A stretch of DNA of 64,000 nucleotides from assembly GCF_028690125.1 (NCBI RefSeq), contig NZ_JAQVBV010000023.1, positions 1 through 64,000 on the forward strand, given 5' to 3'. The notes below the pieces were generated by a model. That model did no database searches and was not told the DNA's origin. It saw only the letters and a program-made list of their open reading frames with translations. The translations under genes and the position numbers were made by a program. The DNA is from Bacteroides sp. Its GTDB lineage: Bacteria; Bacteroidota; Bacteroidia; Bacteroidales; Bacteroidaceae. Positions 9,454-18,100 of the stretch are shown piece after piece; position 1 is the first letter of the stretch; the number at the start of each line of letters is the position of its first letter.

Positions 9454-11028
9454 TTAAAACTCACTCGTAAAGTGAAATTTAATATGTTTAAAGTCTATTT
9501 GAGCCATTTGAAGTACATAGCTGGAATCAGCCAGGAACACATCCCGTCCTTCCCTATCTTTCGCCATATACTGATATTTTCGTTTCTTGAAAGATTCCAG
9601 TTCTTCGAGATCGTCGCTTTCTACCCAACAGGCCTTGTAAAGACTTACCGGTTCCCAACGGCAGGAAGCATTATATTCGTTCAACAAACGGTATTGAATT
9701 ACTTCGAACTGTAACTGCCCTACCGTACCAATAATTTTACGACCATTAAACTGATTGACAAATAGCTGAGCTACACCTTCGTCCATCAACTGATCAACAC
9801 CTTTCGCCAATTGCTTCTGTTTCATCGGATCGGCATTCTCAATATACTTGAACATCTCCGGTGAGAAACTCGGCAAACCTCGGAAATGAAGCATTTCTCC
9901 TTCGGTCAGCGTATCACCAATCTTAAAAGTACCGTTGTCCGGCAAACCGATAATATCTCCTGCATATGCCTCATCGACTGTCGTTTTCCGTTGCGCCATA
10001 AACTGTGTAGGTGAAGAAAAGCGCATTGTCTTTCCATGACGAACGTGTAAATAAGGTGCATTACGCACAAATTTACCGGAGCAAATCTTACAAAATGCTA
10101 CACATGAGCGGTGATTCGGGTCAATGTTTGCAGTGATCTTAAAAATAAATCCGGTGAATTTCGCTTCATCCGGCTCCACTTCACGTTCTTCTGCCTGTAT
10201 AGGACGTGGACTCGGAGCAATCTCCACAAAACAGTTCAACAATTCTTGCACACCAAAATTATTCAAAGCAGAACCAAAAAATACCGGAGCACAATCTCCT
10301 GCCAAATAAGACTCTACATCCAATTCCGGGTAAACACCTTCTATCAGCTCCAAGTCACCGCGCAGCTTATCCGCCAATGTCTTCCCGATTTGATTATCCA
10401 ATTCTTCCGTATGAATATCGACTTCCACTTTCTCTGTAACCACTTGCTTGGAAGGCTGGTACAGATTCAGTTGTTGCTCATAGATATTATAAACTCCTTT
10501 GAAACGGGCTCCCTGTTCAATGGGCCAAGACAAAGGACGTACCTGTATTTGCAGTTCTTCCTCCAACTCATCCAACAAATCGAACGGGTCTTTACCTTCA
10601 CGGTCCATCTTATTCACAAAGATAATCACCGGTGTATTTCGCATACGACATACTTCCATCAGCTTGCGGGTCTGTGTTTCAACACCCTTCGCTCCATCCA
10701 CTACAATGATAACACTATCTACAGCGGTCAATGTACGGAAAGTATCTTCGGCAAAATCCTGGTGACCTGGAGTATCGAGAATATTGATCTTATAATCCTG
10801 ATAGTCGAATTCCATCACGGAAGTCGTCACCGAGATACCACGTTGCTTCTCAATCTCCATCCAGTCGGAAGTAGCCGTTTTCTTGATTTTATTACTCTTT
10901 ACAGCACCTGCTACCTGAATCTGACCACCGAAAAGCAATAATTTTTCGGTCAATGAAGTTTTACCGGCATCCGGATGTGCAATAATGGCGAATGTCCGCC
11001 TTCTCTGTATTTCTGAATTATCTGCCAT
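9454..11028 (-). CDS. prfC: Peptide chain release factor 3
   Basis: This 524-residue translational GTPase removes RF1/RF2 from the ribosome after termination. G1 is AHPDAGKT near the N-terminus, followed by the switch region with RGISVTTSV, G3 DTPGHQDF and G4 VNKMDREGKD. The C-terminal EF-G-like domains have the expected length. It starts 1 nt after the rfbD stop and is the last gene of a four-gene operon with a LysE-type exporter and DUF4924. ATG 11028 gives the standard MADNSEIQRRRTFAII start. Confidence 0.96.
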   Translation of the reverse strand: MADNSEIQRRRTFAIIAHPDAGKTSLTEKLLLFGGQIQVAGAVKSNKIKKTATSDWMEIEKQRGISVTTSVMEFDYQDYKINILDTPGHQDFAEDTFRTLTAVDSVIIVVDGAKGVETQTRKLMEVCRMRNTPVIIFVNKMDREGKDPFDLLDELEEELQIQVRPLSWPIEQGARFKGVYNIYEQQLNLYQPSKQVVTEKVEVDIHTEELDNQIGKTLADKLRGDLELIEGVYPELDVESYLAGDCAPVFFGSALNNFGVQELLNCFVEIAPSPRPIQAEEREVEPDEAKFTGFIFKITANIDPNHRSCVAFCKICSGKFVRNAPYLHVRHGKTMRFSSPTQFMAQRKTTVDEAYAGDIIGLPDNGTFKIGDTLTEGEMLHFRGLPSFSPEMFKYIENADPMKQKQLAKGVDQLMDEGVAQLFVNQFNGRKIIGTVGQLQFEVIQYRLLNEYNASCRWEPVSLYKACWVESDDLEELESFKKRKYQYMAKDREGRDVFLADSSYVLQMAQIDFKHIKFHFTSEF

Positions 11029-11029
11029 A

Positions 11030-11878
11030 TTATAATTTCTCGATGCATCGTCCCAGACTCTCCTCCCAATGAGGAATTTCGATGCCGAATATTGTTTTTA
11101 TTTTTGTTTTATCAAGTACGGAATACGCAGGACGGTTTGCTTTTGCCGGATATTCGGCTGTGTGCAAAGGTCTTACTTTACACGAAGCAACTCCTGCCAG
11201 GCGATGAATAGCTACAGTGAAGTCGTACCAGGAACAAACACCTTCATTACTGAAATGATAAACTCCGCGAACTACACCTTTATTAATAATAGTATAAATA
11301 GCCCGAGCCAAATCATTTGCATAAGTAGGAGTTCCTATTTGGTCGAAAACGACTCCGAGGTTATCTCGTTCTTTCCCTAAGCGGATCATTGTTTTCACAA
11401 AATTATTTCCGAATGTTGAATAAAGCCATGCAGTACGGATAACCACTGCGTTCTCGCAATTATTCATAACCTCCTGTTCACCTTCCAATTTGGTGAAACC
11501 ATATACCGAATCCGGACAAGGTTCACAATCTTCTGTATAGGGCAAATGAGCAGTACCGTCGAAAACATAGTCTGTAGAAATCTGTATAATAGCAGCACCA
11601 TTAGATTGAGCGGCACGAGCCAACACTCCGGGAGCAATGCTATTCAGCTTATGAGCCAATTCTTGATTATCTTCCGCCATATCTACTGCTGTATAAGCAG
11701 CACAATTTACGATAAGTTCAATACGCTTTTCTGCAATAAATGCCCAAACAGCTTCCTCGTTACAAATATCGAGTTCTTCTACATCTGTGAAATAATAAGT
11801 ATGTTGTGGATTCTCCTTTGCAAGGACTTGCATTTCGTTGCCAAGCTGTCCATTGGCACCAGTCACTAAAATTCTCAT
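11030..11878 (-). CDS. rfbD: dTDP-4-dehydrorhamnose reductase
   Basis: The 282-residue product is an extended short-chain dehydrogenase. It has the Rossmann motif GANGQLGNE at residues 7-15, the ISTDYVFDG segment and a YGFTKLEGE motif holding the catalytic Tyr and Lys. It makes dTDP-L-rhamnose from dTDP-4-dehydrorhamnose for cell-surface polysaccharides. Its usual partners rfbA, rfbB and rfbC are not in this window. The start directly abuts the DUF4924 stop, and prfC begins 1 nt downstream, so the gene is embedded in a mixed operon. Confidence 0.93.
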   Translation of the reverse strand: MRILVTGANGQLGNEMQVLAKENPQHTYYFTDVEELDICNEEAVWAFIAEKRIELIVNCAAYTAVDMAEDNQELAHKLNSIAPGVLARAAQSNGAAIIQISTDYVFDGTAHLPYTEDCEPCPDSVYGFTKLEGEQEVMNNCENAVVIRTAWLYSTFGNNFVKTMIRLGKERDNLGVVFDQIGTPTYANDLARAIYTIINKGVVRGVYHFSNEGVCSWYDFTVAIHRLAGVASCKVRPLHTAEYPAKANRPAYSVLDKTKIKTIFGIEIPHWEESLGRCIEKL

Positions 11879-12424
11879 TTATTCTTCTAATTTTAATTCA
11901 CCTTTCTGTTCCTTTTCATAATAATTCGCCAGCATCGAAAGGAAACTGCTGATGGCTTCTATTGCTTTTGCCGTTCCCTCACTGATCGCCTTCTTTTGCA
12001 GACGGAGTAATAATACACCATACAATGCCTCAAAACAAGTTTCCAGTTCTGAATCGTCTTTCTTTCCGTTCTTGTTGCGCAATTCTACGATGAATGGCAA
12101 CGCTTTAAAATAAGCTGCACCATAAAAAGGAAATTTAGGTGAAGAAGTCAAAGCATTATGAAGTTCCGTCAGATTAATAATGACATTCTTATTTATTTGT
12201 AAATGTCCCGTCTCACGCACTCCTTCCCCGTTCATCATCGAAATCAGATTTTCATACCATTCACGCATGGCAGGTCTCTGTTCTTCCGGATAACGAGTAA
12301 TTACATTTGCCTCCAGTTCTTCTATTGCACAATGATTGGCACGAATCAAATCTTCTTCCTGCCACATATATATAAGGTATTCGGCAATATTCTTTTCTTT
12401 CAGTTGTTGCGCTATCTGATTCAT
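11879..12424 (-). CDS. DUF4924 family protein
   Basis: This 181-residue protein is soluble and largely helical, with no signal peptide or membrane segment. It is rich in Glu and Lys and contains the segments AEYLIYMWQEEDLIR and GVRETGHLQINKNV. I recognise it as the Bacteroidota-specific DUF4924 type; no biochemical function is known to me. It lies between the LysE-type exporter (12 nt gap) and rfbD (no gap), so it is co-transcribed and possibly translationally coupled with both. Confidence 0.7.
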   Translation of the reverse strand: MNQIAQQLKEKNIAEYLIYMWQEEDLIRANHCAIEELEANVITRYPEEQRPAMREWYENLISMMNGEGVRETGHLQINKNVIINLTELHNALTSSPKFPFYGAAYFKALPFIVELRNKNGKKDDSELETCFEALYGVLLLRLQKKAISEGTAKAIEAISSFLSMLANYYEKEQKGELKLEE

Positions 12425-12436
12425 AGTTTTTTTATA

Positions 12437-13090
12437 TTAGTAAATAGATTCACCCAATAATGTATAAATCAGCCCCGCTACTGATACCAGCATTACAATA
12501 CTGCCAATGACACGATTCAATATCCAGATACCTCGCAAATTAAAACGGGTACGTACCTTATTTACAAAAAAAGTAATTCCAAACCACCATACTAAAGCTC
12601 CCAGCGCTATAGCAAAATACCCCGTAATCTCTTCGAATACCAATACTCCCGGCTGCACAAAAGCGAAACGGGCAAACAATCCGATAAACAGGAAGATAAT
12701 CAGCGGATTGGAAAGTGTGACGAAGAAAGCAGTAATGAAATTATGAAAATAGGACCCTTTATTGGACGAAGCCGGACGAATGGACTGTACCGGATTGCTG
12801 CGAAAGGTATAAAACCCGAAAAGCAGTAGCATAATGCTACCAAATAATTGCAAATAAAAAAGATTCTTATTGATATAATCGAACACAAAGCTCATACCAT
12901 AACCCGTTAGCAAAGCATAGGCTATATCACTCAAAGAGGCTCCCAAACCTGTTACGAATCCGTACCAGCGTCCCTTGTTTAGCGTTCTCTGAATACATAG
13001 AACCCCCACCGGACCAAGTGGTGCGGACACAACAACGCCAATAACAAAGCCTTTAACTAATATATCGAATATTGTTTCTATCTGAATCAT
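12437..13090 (-). CDS. LysE family translocator
   Basis: From ATG 13090 the product has 217 residues; the longer frame from 13147 adds 19 residues without family resemblance. It has about six hydrophobic helices and the LysE/RhtB hallmark VSAPLGPVGVLC in the first helix. Members export amino acids or related metabolites across the inner membrane. It is the first gene of the lysE-DUF4924-rfbD-prfC operon, with a 12-nt gap to the next gene. The substrate is unknown. Confidence 0.85.
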   Translation of the reverse strand: MIQIETIFDILVKGFVIGVVVSAPLGPVGVLCIQRTLNKGRWYGFVTGLGASLSDIAYALLTGYGMSFVFDYINKNLFYLQLFGSIMLLLFGFYTFRSNPVQSIRPASSNKGSYFHNFITAFFVTLSNPLIIFLFIGLFARFAFVQPGVLVFEEITGYFAIALGALVWWFGITFFVNKVRTRFNLRGIWILNRVIGSIVMLVSVAGLIYTLLGESIY

Positions 13091-13290
13091 GTCGCAAATA
13101 TCGCACTTTTTTATGAGACAGGGATAGTATATTAACGTTTTTTCCACACAATACTTAAATAGTCACGCTGTAAATGATAATGGATTTATTCCAGTTTACA
13201 ATAGCTACATCAAAAAATTATACCTACTTTTACTCGAAAATTTAAATAAAACGATATCATACACATCAGAATCCCAAAGAAAAAATTAAC

Positions 13291-13728
13291 ATGATAAAAG
13301 AAAAAATTGATTTCTCAGTAGTACCTTTTGAGTATCAAATGTGTCTCAACCCAAAATGTCCTAAAGCTACTACTTGTTTAAGGCAGTTGGCTGAACAGAG
13401 CGCACCGGAAGATTTAAAATATTGGTGTATTGTCAGTCCCAGACACCTTGCAACATTAAAAGGTGAATGTCCTTATTATCGTTCCAACACAAAAGTACGT
13501 TATGCCAAAGGTTTTATAGAAATTTTAGATAACCTTTCCCGCAAACAGATGCAAGGAATCGTTCCTTACCTAATGGGCGCTTTCGGACGTAGAACTTATT
13601 ATCGTGTCCGCAAAGGAGAACGTCTGTTATCTCCTTCCGAACAACAGGTAATACTGAATATACTAAAGAAACACGGAGTGAAAGGAACACAAGAATTTGA
13701 CGCATATATAGATGATTATGACTGGTAA
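13291..13728 (+). CDS. Small Cys-rich protein (DUF6078-like)
   Basis: This 145-residue cytosolic protein has a Cys cluster in its first half: MCLNPKCPKATTC, then WCIVSP and GECPYY. The cluster could bind zinc, but nothing proves it. The second half is helical and basic, with FGRRTYYRVRKGERLLSP. It resembles the Bacteroidota DUF6078 type, with no known function. It stands alone, divergent from the lysE operon, and is followed by an unusual palindromic GTGCCA array. Confidence 0.65.
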   Translation: MIKEKIDFSVVPFEYQMCLNPKCPKATTCLRQLAEQSAPEDLKYWCIVSPRHLATLKGECPYYRSNTKVRYAKGFIEILDNLSRKQMQGIVPYLMGAFGRRTYYRVRKGERLLSPSEQQVILNILKKHGVKGTQEFDAYIDDYDW

Positions 13729-13762
13729 ACGGCAAAGAAAATAATACATTAAAGCAAAGAAG

Positions 13763-13860
13763 TTTGTGCCACCTTATTGGCACAGTTATGCCACCGAACT
13801 GACACGATCGTGCCACCGGTATGGCACAGTTGTGCCAATGAGGTGACACAAACCTGGCAT
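13763..13860. repeat. GTGCCA/TGGCAC nested palindrome array
   Basis: About seven copies of GTGCCA, its complement TGGCAC or close variants occur in about 95 bp. The outer arms 13763-13784 and 13831-13852 match in 20 of 22 positions as an inverted repeat. Inside lie the perfect palindrome CACGATCGTG (13803-13812) and the hairpin GTGCCA-ccggta-TGGCAC (13810-13827). It follows the small Cys-rich gene and lies about 180 bp before the purL promoter. There is no T-tract, so it is not a plain terminator. Confidence 0.75.
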
Positions 13861-14038
13861 TTATAACATCACAGCAAACACTTATATCTGTCAGAATATC
13901 TTTATATAGCATTACATAACAGATGAATATCAGTCTATCGACCTAAAATTTATAAAGTATAGAAACAGGCACATCTATATATATAAAAGGTATAGGAATT
14001 TATTCCTTCTTTTTTTTCTTACCACCAACGAATTTGAT

Positions 14039-14046
14039 TATCTTTG
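14039..14046 (+). promoter_or_regulatory. purL -7 promoter box
   Basis: TATCTTTG matches the Bacteroides -7 consensus exactly. A T-rich stretch replaces a clear -33 TTTG. Transcription would start near 14053, giving a leader of about 70 nt. Confidence 0.6.
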
Positions 14047-14065
14047 CAGGCAAGAAAAAGAGAAG

Positions 14066-14083
14066 AAGTCACACAAGTGACTT
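14066..14083 (+). promoter_or_regulatory. purL leader hairpin
   Basis: AAGTCAC-acaa-GTGACTT is a perfect 7-bp hairpin near the 5' end of the predicted purL transcript. It could stabilise the mRNA or bind a regulator. It does not look like a known purine riboswitch. Confidence 0.35.
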
Positions 14084-14124
14084 TAATCGCAACTCAGTAA
14101 ATTGTAAAATCGTAAATATACAAC

Positions 14125-17100
14125 ATGATTCTTTTTTTCAGAACCCCTTCCAAGAGCGTGATTGCCGTAGAGAGCAACCATCAGCTTACCCCGGACGAAA
14201 GTAATAAACTCTGCTGGCTTTTTGGAGAAGCCGTGACGGAAAGTGAAGAAAACCTGAAAGGCTGTTTCGTTGGTCCACGCCGCGAAATGATTACTCCCTG
14301 GAGTACAAACGCAGTTGAAATCACCCAAAATATGGGACTTGAAGGCATCAGCCGCATTGAGGAATATTTCCCGGTAAAGGATGAAAATGCTGACCGTGAT
14401 CCAATGCTTCAACGTATGTACAAAGGTTTAGACCAGAATGTTTTCATTACCAACCGCCAACCGGAGCCTATCATTCACATCGAAGATCTTGAGGCTTACA
14501 ATGAAAAAGAAGGTCTTGCCCTCTCGAAAGATGAAATGGACTACTTGAAAAAAGTAGAAAGTGACCTCGGACGTAAACTGACCGACTCTGAAGTTTTCGG
14601 TTTCGCACAGATCAACTCGGAACACTGCCGCCACAAAATATTCGGTGGTACGTTTATCATTGACGGTGTAGAACAAGAATCTTCTTTGTTCCAGATGATC
14701 AAAAAGACAACGCAGGAAAATCCGAATAAAATCATCTCTGCTTACAAGGATAATGTAGCCTTTGCCGAAGGTCCTGTTGTGGAACAGTTTGCTCCGGCAG
14801 ACCATTCTAAACCTGATTTTTTCCAGATCAAGGACATCAAAAGTGTGATTTCTCTGAAAGCAGAAACTCATAACTTCCCAACTACCGTAGAACCGTTCAA
14901 TGGTGCTTCGACCGGTACCGGCGGTGAGATCCGCGACCGTATGGGTGGTGGTAAAGGTTCATTGCCGATTGCAGGTACTGCCGTTTACATCACCTCATAT
15001 CCCCGCACAGACGAAGATCGTTCATGGGAAGATATTCTTCCGGTACGCAAATGGTTATACCAGACTCCGGAACAAATTCTTATTAAAGCATCCAATGGCG
15101 CTTCTGACTTTGGTAACAAATTCGGCCAGCCACTAATCTGCGGTTCTGTACTGACCTTTGAACACAAGGAAAATAATGAAGTTTACGGTTACGATAAAGT
15201 AATCATGCTTGCCGGTGGTGTAGGTTACGGAACTCAGCGTGACTGCCTGAAAGGTACACCGGAGGCAGGAAACAAGGTTGTCGTAATTGGTGGTGATAAC
15301 TATCGTATCGGACTTGGCGGAGGTTCTGTATCATCTGTTGATACCGGACGTTATAGCAGTGGCATTGAATTGAATGCTGTACAACGAGCAAACGCCGAAA
15401 TGCAGAAACGTGCTAATAATGTAGTTCGTGCTCTTTGCGAAGAAGAAGAGAATCCGGTAGTTTCCATCCACGACCACGGTTCAGCAGGACACGTAAACTG
15501 TCTGTCCGAGTTGGTAGAAGAATGTGGTGGTCTGATTGACATGAGCAAATTGCCGATTGGCGACAAAACTCTGTCTGCTAAAGAAATCATCGCGAACGAA
15601 AGTCAAGAACGTATGGGTCTGCTGATTAAAGAAGAAGCTATTGAGCACGTACGTAAGATTGCAGAACGCGAACGCGCCCCGATGTATGTAGTCGGTGAAA
15701 CAACCGGCGACCATCGCTTTGCCTTCCAGCAAGCTGACGGTGTACGACCGTTCGACCTTGCCGTAGACCAAATGTTCGGTTCTTCACCAAAGACATATAT
15801 GATAGACAAAACCGTAGAACGTCATTACGAAATGCCAAAATACGAATTGTCTAAACTTCATGAATACCTGACCAACGTATTGCAGCTCGAAGCCGTAGCC
15901 TGCAAGGATTGGCTGACTAATAAGGTAGACCGTTCTATCACAGGTAAAGTAGCGCGCCAACAATGTCAGGGTGAACTTCAATTACCGTTAAGCGACTGCG
16001 GTGTTGTGGCACTTGACTATCGTGGAGAAAAAGGTATCGCTACTTCCATCGGACACGCTCCACAAGCAGCATTGGCTGATCCGGCAGCAGGTTCTATCCT
16101 TTCCGTATCCGAAGCACTGACTAACTTAGTATGGGCTCCGATGGCTGAAGGCATGGATAGCATTTCTTTATCAGCTAACTGGATGTGGCCTTGCCGTTCA
16201 CAAGAAGGTGAAGACGCTCGTCTGTACACTGCCGTGAAAGCATTGAGTGATTTCTGCTGTGCACTGCAAATCAACGTCCCTACTGGCAAAGACTCTTTGT
16301 CCATGACTCAGAAGTATCCTGACGGAGAAAAAGTAATCTCTCCGGGAACAGTAATTGTTTCTGCCGGTGGAGAAGTATCCGACGTGAAGAAAGTCGTATC
16401 TCCGGTATTGGTAAATAATGAAAAAACAACACTCTATCATATTGATTTCAGTTTCGATGAACTGAAACTAGGTGGTTCAGCCTTTGCCCAATCATTAGGT
16501 AAAGTTGGTGACGAAGTACCTTGCGTACAGGATGCTGAATATTTCCGTGATGCATTCCTTGCTGTTCAGGAACTTGTAAATAAAGGCTTGATTATGGCAG
16601 GACACGATATTTCAGCCGGTGGCTTGATCACTACATTGCTTGAAATGTGCTTCTCTAACGTAGAGGGTGGTCTGGAAGTCATCCTTGACAAGATGAAGGA
16701 AAAAGATATCATCAAGATTCTGTTTGCAGAAAACCCGGGTATCGTAATCCAGATCAACGACAAGCATAAAGAAGAAGTGAAAAAGATACTGGAAGATGCA
16801 GGTGTAGGCTACGTGAAGTTAGGAAAACCGACTGATGAGCGTCATATTCTTGTATCCAAAGATGACGCTACTTATCAATTCGGTATTGATTATATGCGTG
16901 ATGTATGGTATTCTTCTTCTTACCTACTCGACCGCAAACAATCTATGAATGGTTGCGCCAAGAAACGTTTTGAAAACTATAAGATGCAGCCTGTTGAATT
17001 CGCATTCATGCAGGGATTCAAGGGTAAACTTTCTCAATATGGCATCACTCCGGATCGTCGTACTCCGAGTGGTATCCGCGCAGCGATCATCCGCGAAAAA

Positions 17101-17829
17101 GGAACAAACGGTGAGCGCGAAATGGCTTATTCACTTTATCTGGCAGGTTTTGACGTAAAGGACGTAACAATGACAGACTTAGTCAGTGGCCGTGAAACGC
17201 TGGAAGATGTGAACATGGTAGTTTACTGCGGTGGATTTTCTAATTCCGACGTTTTGGGTTCTGCAAAAGGATGGGCAGGCGCATTCCTCTTCAATCCGAA
17301 AGCTAAAGAAGCATTGGATAAATATTATGCTCGTGAAGACACACTGTCATTAGGTGTTTGCAACGGTTGCCAGTTGATGATGGAACTTGATCTTATCAAT
17401 CCTGAATACAAGAAGAAAGGTAAGATGCTACATAATGATTCTCATAAGTTTGAATCCCGCTTCCTGGGTGTTACTGTTCCAACCAACCGTAGCGTTATGT
17501 TCGGTTCATTGAGTGGTAGTAAGTTGGGTATCTGGGTAGCTCACGGAGAAGGTAAGTTCTCTTTGCCATATGATGAAGATAAATATAATGTAGTTGCTAA
17601 ATATAGCTATGATGAATATCCTAGCAATCCGAACGGCTCCGATTACTCTATTGCAGGAGTTGCCAGCGCAGACGGACGTCATTTGGCTATTATGCCCCAC
17701 TTGGAACGTGCAATCTTCCCATGGCAAAACGGCTGTTACCCTGCAGATCGCAAGAATAGTGACCAAGTAACTCCATGGATAGAAGCATTCGTTAATGCTC
17801 GTAAATGGGTGGAAGAAAAAACTAAGTAA
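14125..17829 (+). CDS. purL: Phosphoribosylformylglycinamidine synthase
   Basis: This 1234-residue single-chain enzyme converts FGAR, glutamine and ATP to FGAM in purine synthesis. The FGAR-AT core carries KAETHNFPT and the ATP/Mg region GTGGEIRDRMG; a second AIRS-like repeat contains GKDSLSM. The C-terminal class I glutamine amidotransferase domain has the nucleophile in LGVCNGCQ (Cys1079) and a late MPHLERA His segment. Bacteria with the small PurL/PurQ/PurS set lack this fusion. It is monocistronic, with its own promoter, leader hairpin and strong terminator. Confidence 0.97.
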   Translation: MILFFRTPSKSVIAVESNHQLTPDESNKLCWLFGEAVTESEENLKGCFVGPRREMITPWSTNAVEITQNMGLEGISRIEEYFPVKDENADRDPMLQRMYKGLDQNVFITNRQPEPIIHIEDLEAYNEKEGLALSKDEMDYLKKVESDLGRKLTDSEVFGFAQINSEHCRHKIFGGTFIIDGVEQESSLFQMIKKTTQENPNKIISAYKDNVAFAEGPVVEQFAPADHSKPDFFQIKDIKSVISLKAETHNFPTTVEPFNGASTGTGGEIRDRMGGGKGSLPIAGTAVYITSYPRTDEDRSWEDILPVRKWLYQTPEQILIKASNGASDFGNKFGQPLICGSVLTFEHKENNEVYGYDKVIMLAGGVGYGTQRDCLKGTPEAGNKVVVIGGDNYRIGLGGGSVSSVDTGRYSSGIELNAVQRANAEMQKRANNVVRALCEEEENPVVSIHDHGSAGHVNCLSELVEECGGLIDMSKLPIGDKTLSAKEIIANESQERMGLLIKEEAIEHVRKIAERERAPMYVVGETTGDHRFAFQQADGVRPFDLAVDQMFGSSPKTYMIDKTVERHYEMPKYELSKLHEYLTNVLQLEAVACKDWLTNKVDRSITGKVARQQCQGELQLPLSDCGVVALDYRGEKGIATSIGHAPQAALADPAAGSILSVSEALTNLVWAPMAEGMDSISLSANWMWPCRSQEGEDARLYTAVKALSDFCCALQINVPTGKDSLSMTQKYPDGEKVISPGTVIVSAGGEVSDVKKVVSPVLVNNEKTTLYHIDFSFDELKLGGSAFAQSLGKVGDEVPCVQDAEYFRDAFLAVQELVNKGLIMAGHDISAGGLITTLLEMCFSNVEGGLEVILDKMKEKDIIKILFAENPGIVIQINDKHKEEVKKILEDAGVGYVKLGKPTDERHILVSKDDATYQFGIDYMRDVWYSSSYLLDRKQSMNGCAKKRFENYKMQPVEFAFMQGFKGKLSQYGITPDRRTPSGIRAAIIREKGTNGEREMAYSLYLAGFDVKDVTMTDLVSGRETLEDVNMVVYCGGFSNSDVLGSAKGWAGAFLFNPKAKEALDKYYAREDTLSLGVCNGCQLMMELDLINPEYKKKGKMLHNDSHKFESRFLGVTVPTNRSVMFGSLSGSKLGIWVAHGEGKFSLPYDEDKYNVVAKYSYDEYPSNPNGSDYSIAGVASADGRHLAIMPHLERAIFPWQNGCYPADRKNSDQVTPWIEAFVNARKWVEEKTK

Positions 17830-17851
17830 GCCATTCTTTCTATAAACAGAC

Positions 17852-17892
17852 AAAGGCTGTCGCTCTTTATCGAGTGACAGCCTTTCTTTTTC
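17852..17892 (+). terminator. purL intrinsic terminator
   Basis: AAAGGCTGTCGCTC pairs with GAGTGACAGCCTTT (one G-U) around a 6-nt loop and is followed by a T-rich tail. Confidence 0.85.
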
Positions 17893-18100
17893 AAATTCCT
17901 TTCCTTCTCCTGCTCGTATTTTACAACTTAACATCTATAATTACACAGTATATACAATTTGTCACAAAATATGAAAATCCTTTTACTACAAGAGCTACGT
18001 AATCTTATCTCAAAATTTGGTATTATCGGAAAAACTTTTTAATTTTGTGACACTTTCCCCTTCAGACAAAGATTCAATAACCTCTAAAAGTCCTATTTAT

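Noticed and set aside
10111..10941. 276-codon plus-strand frame opposite prfC
   Set aside because: It is antisense to a clear RF3 gene and has low-complexity, unnatural composition.
13763..13860. GTGCCA array as a tRNA or simple terminator
   Set aside because: It cannot fold into a tRNA cloverleaf with conserved loops and has no T-tract.
18017..18100. N-terminal extension of the first HTCS
   Set aside because: It starts at TTG and would bury the signal peptide that begins at ATG 18101.
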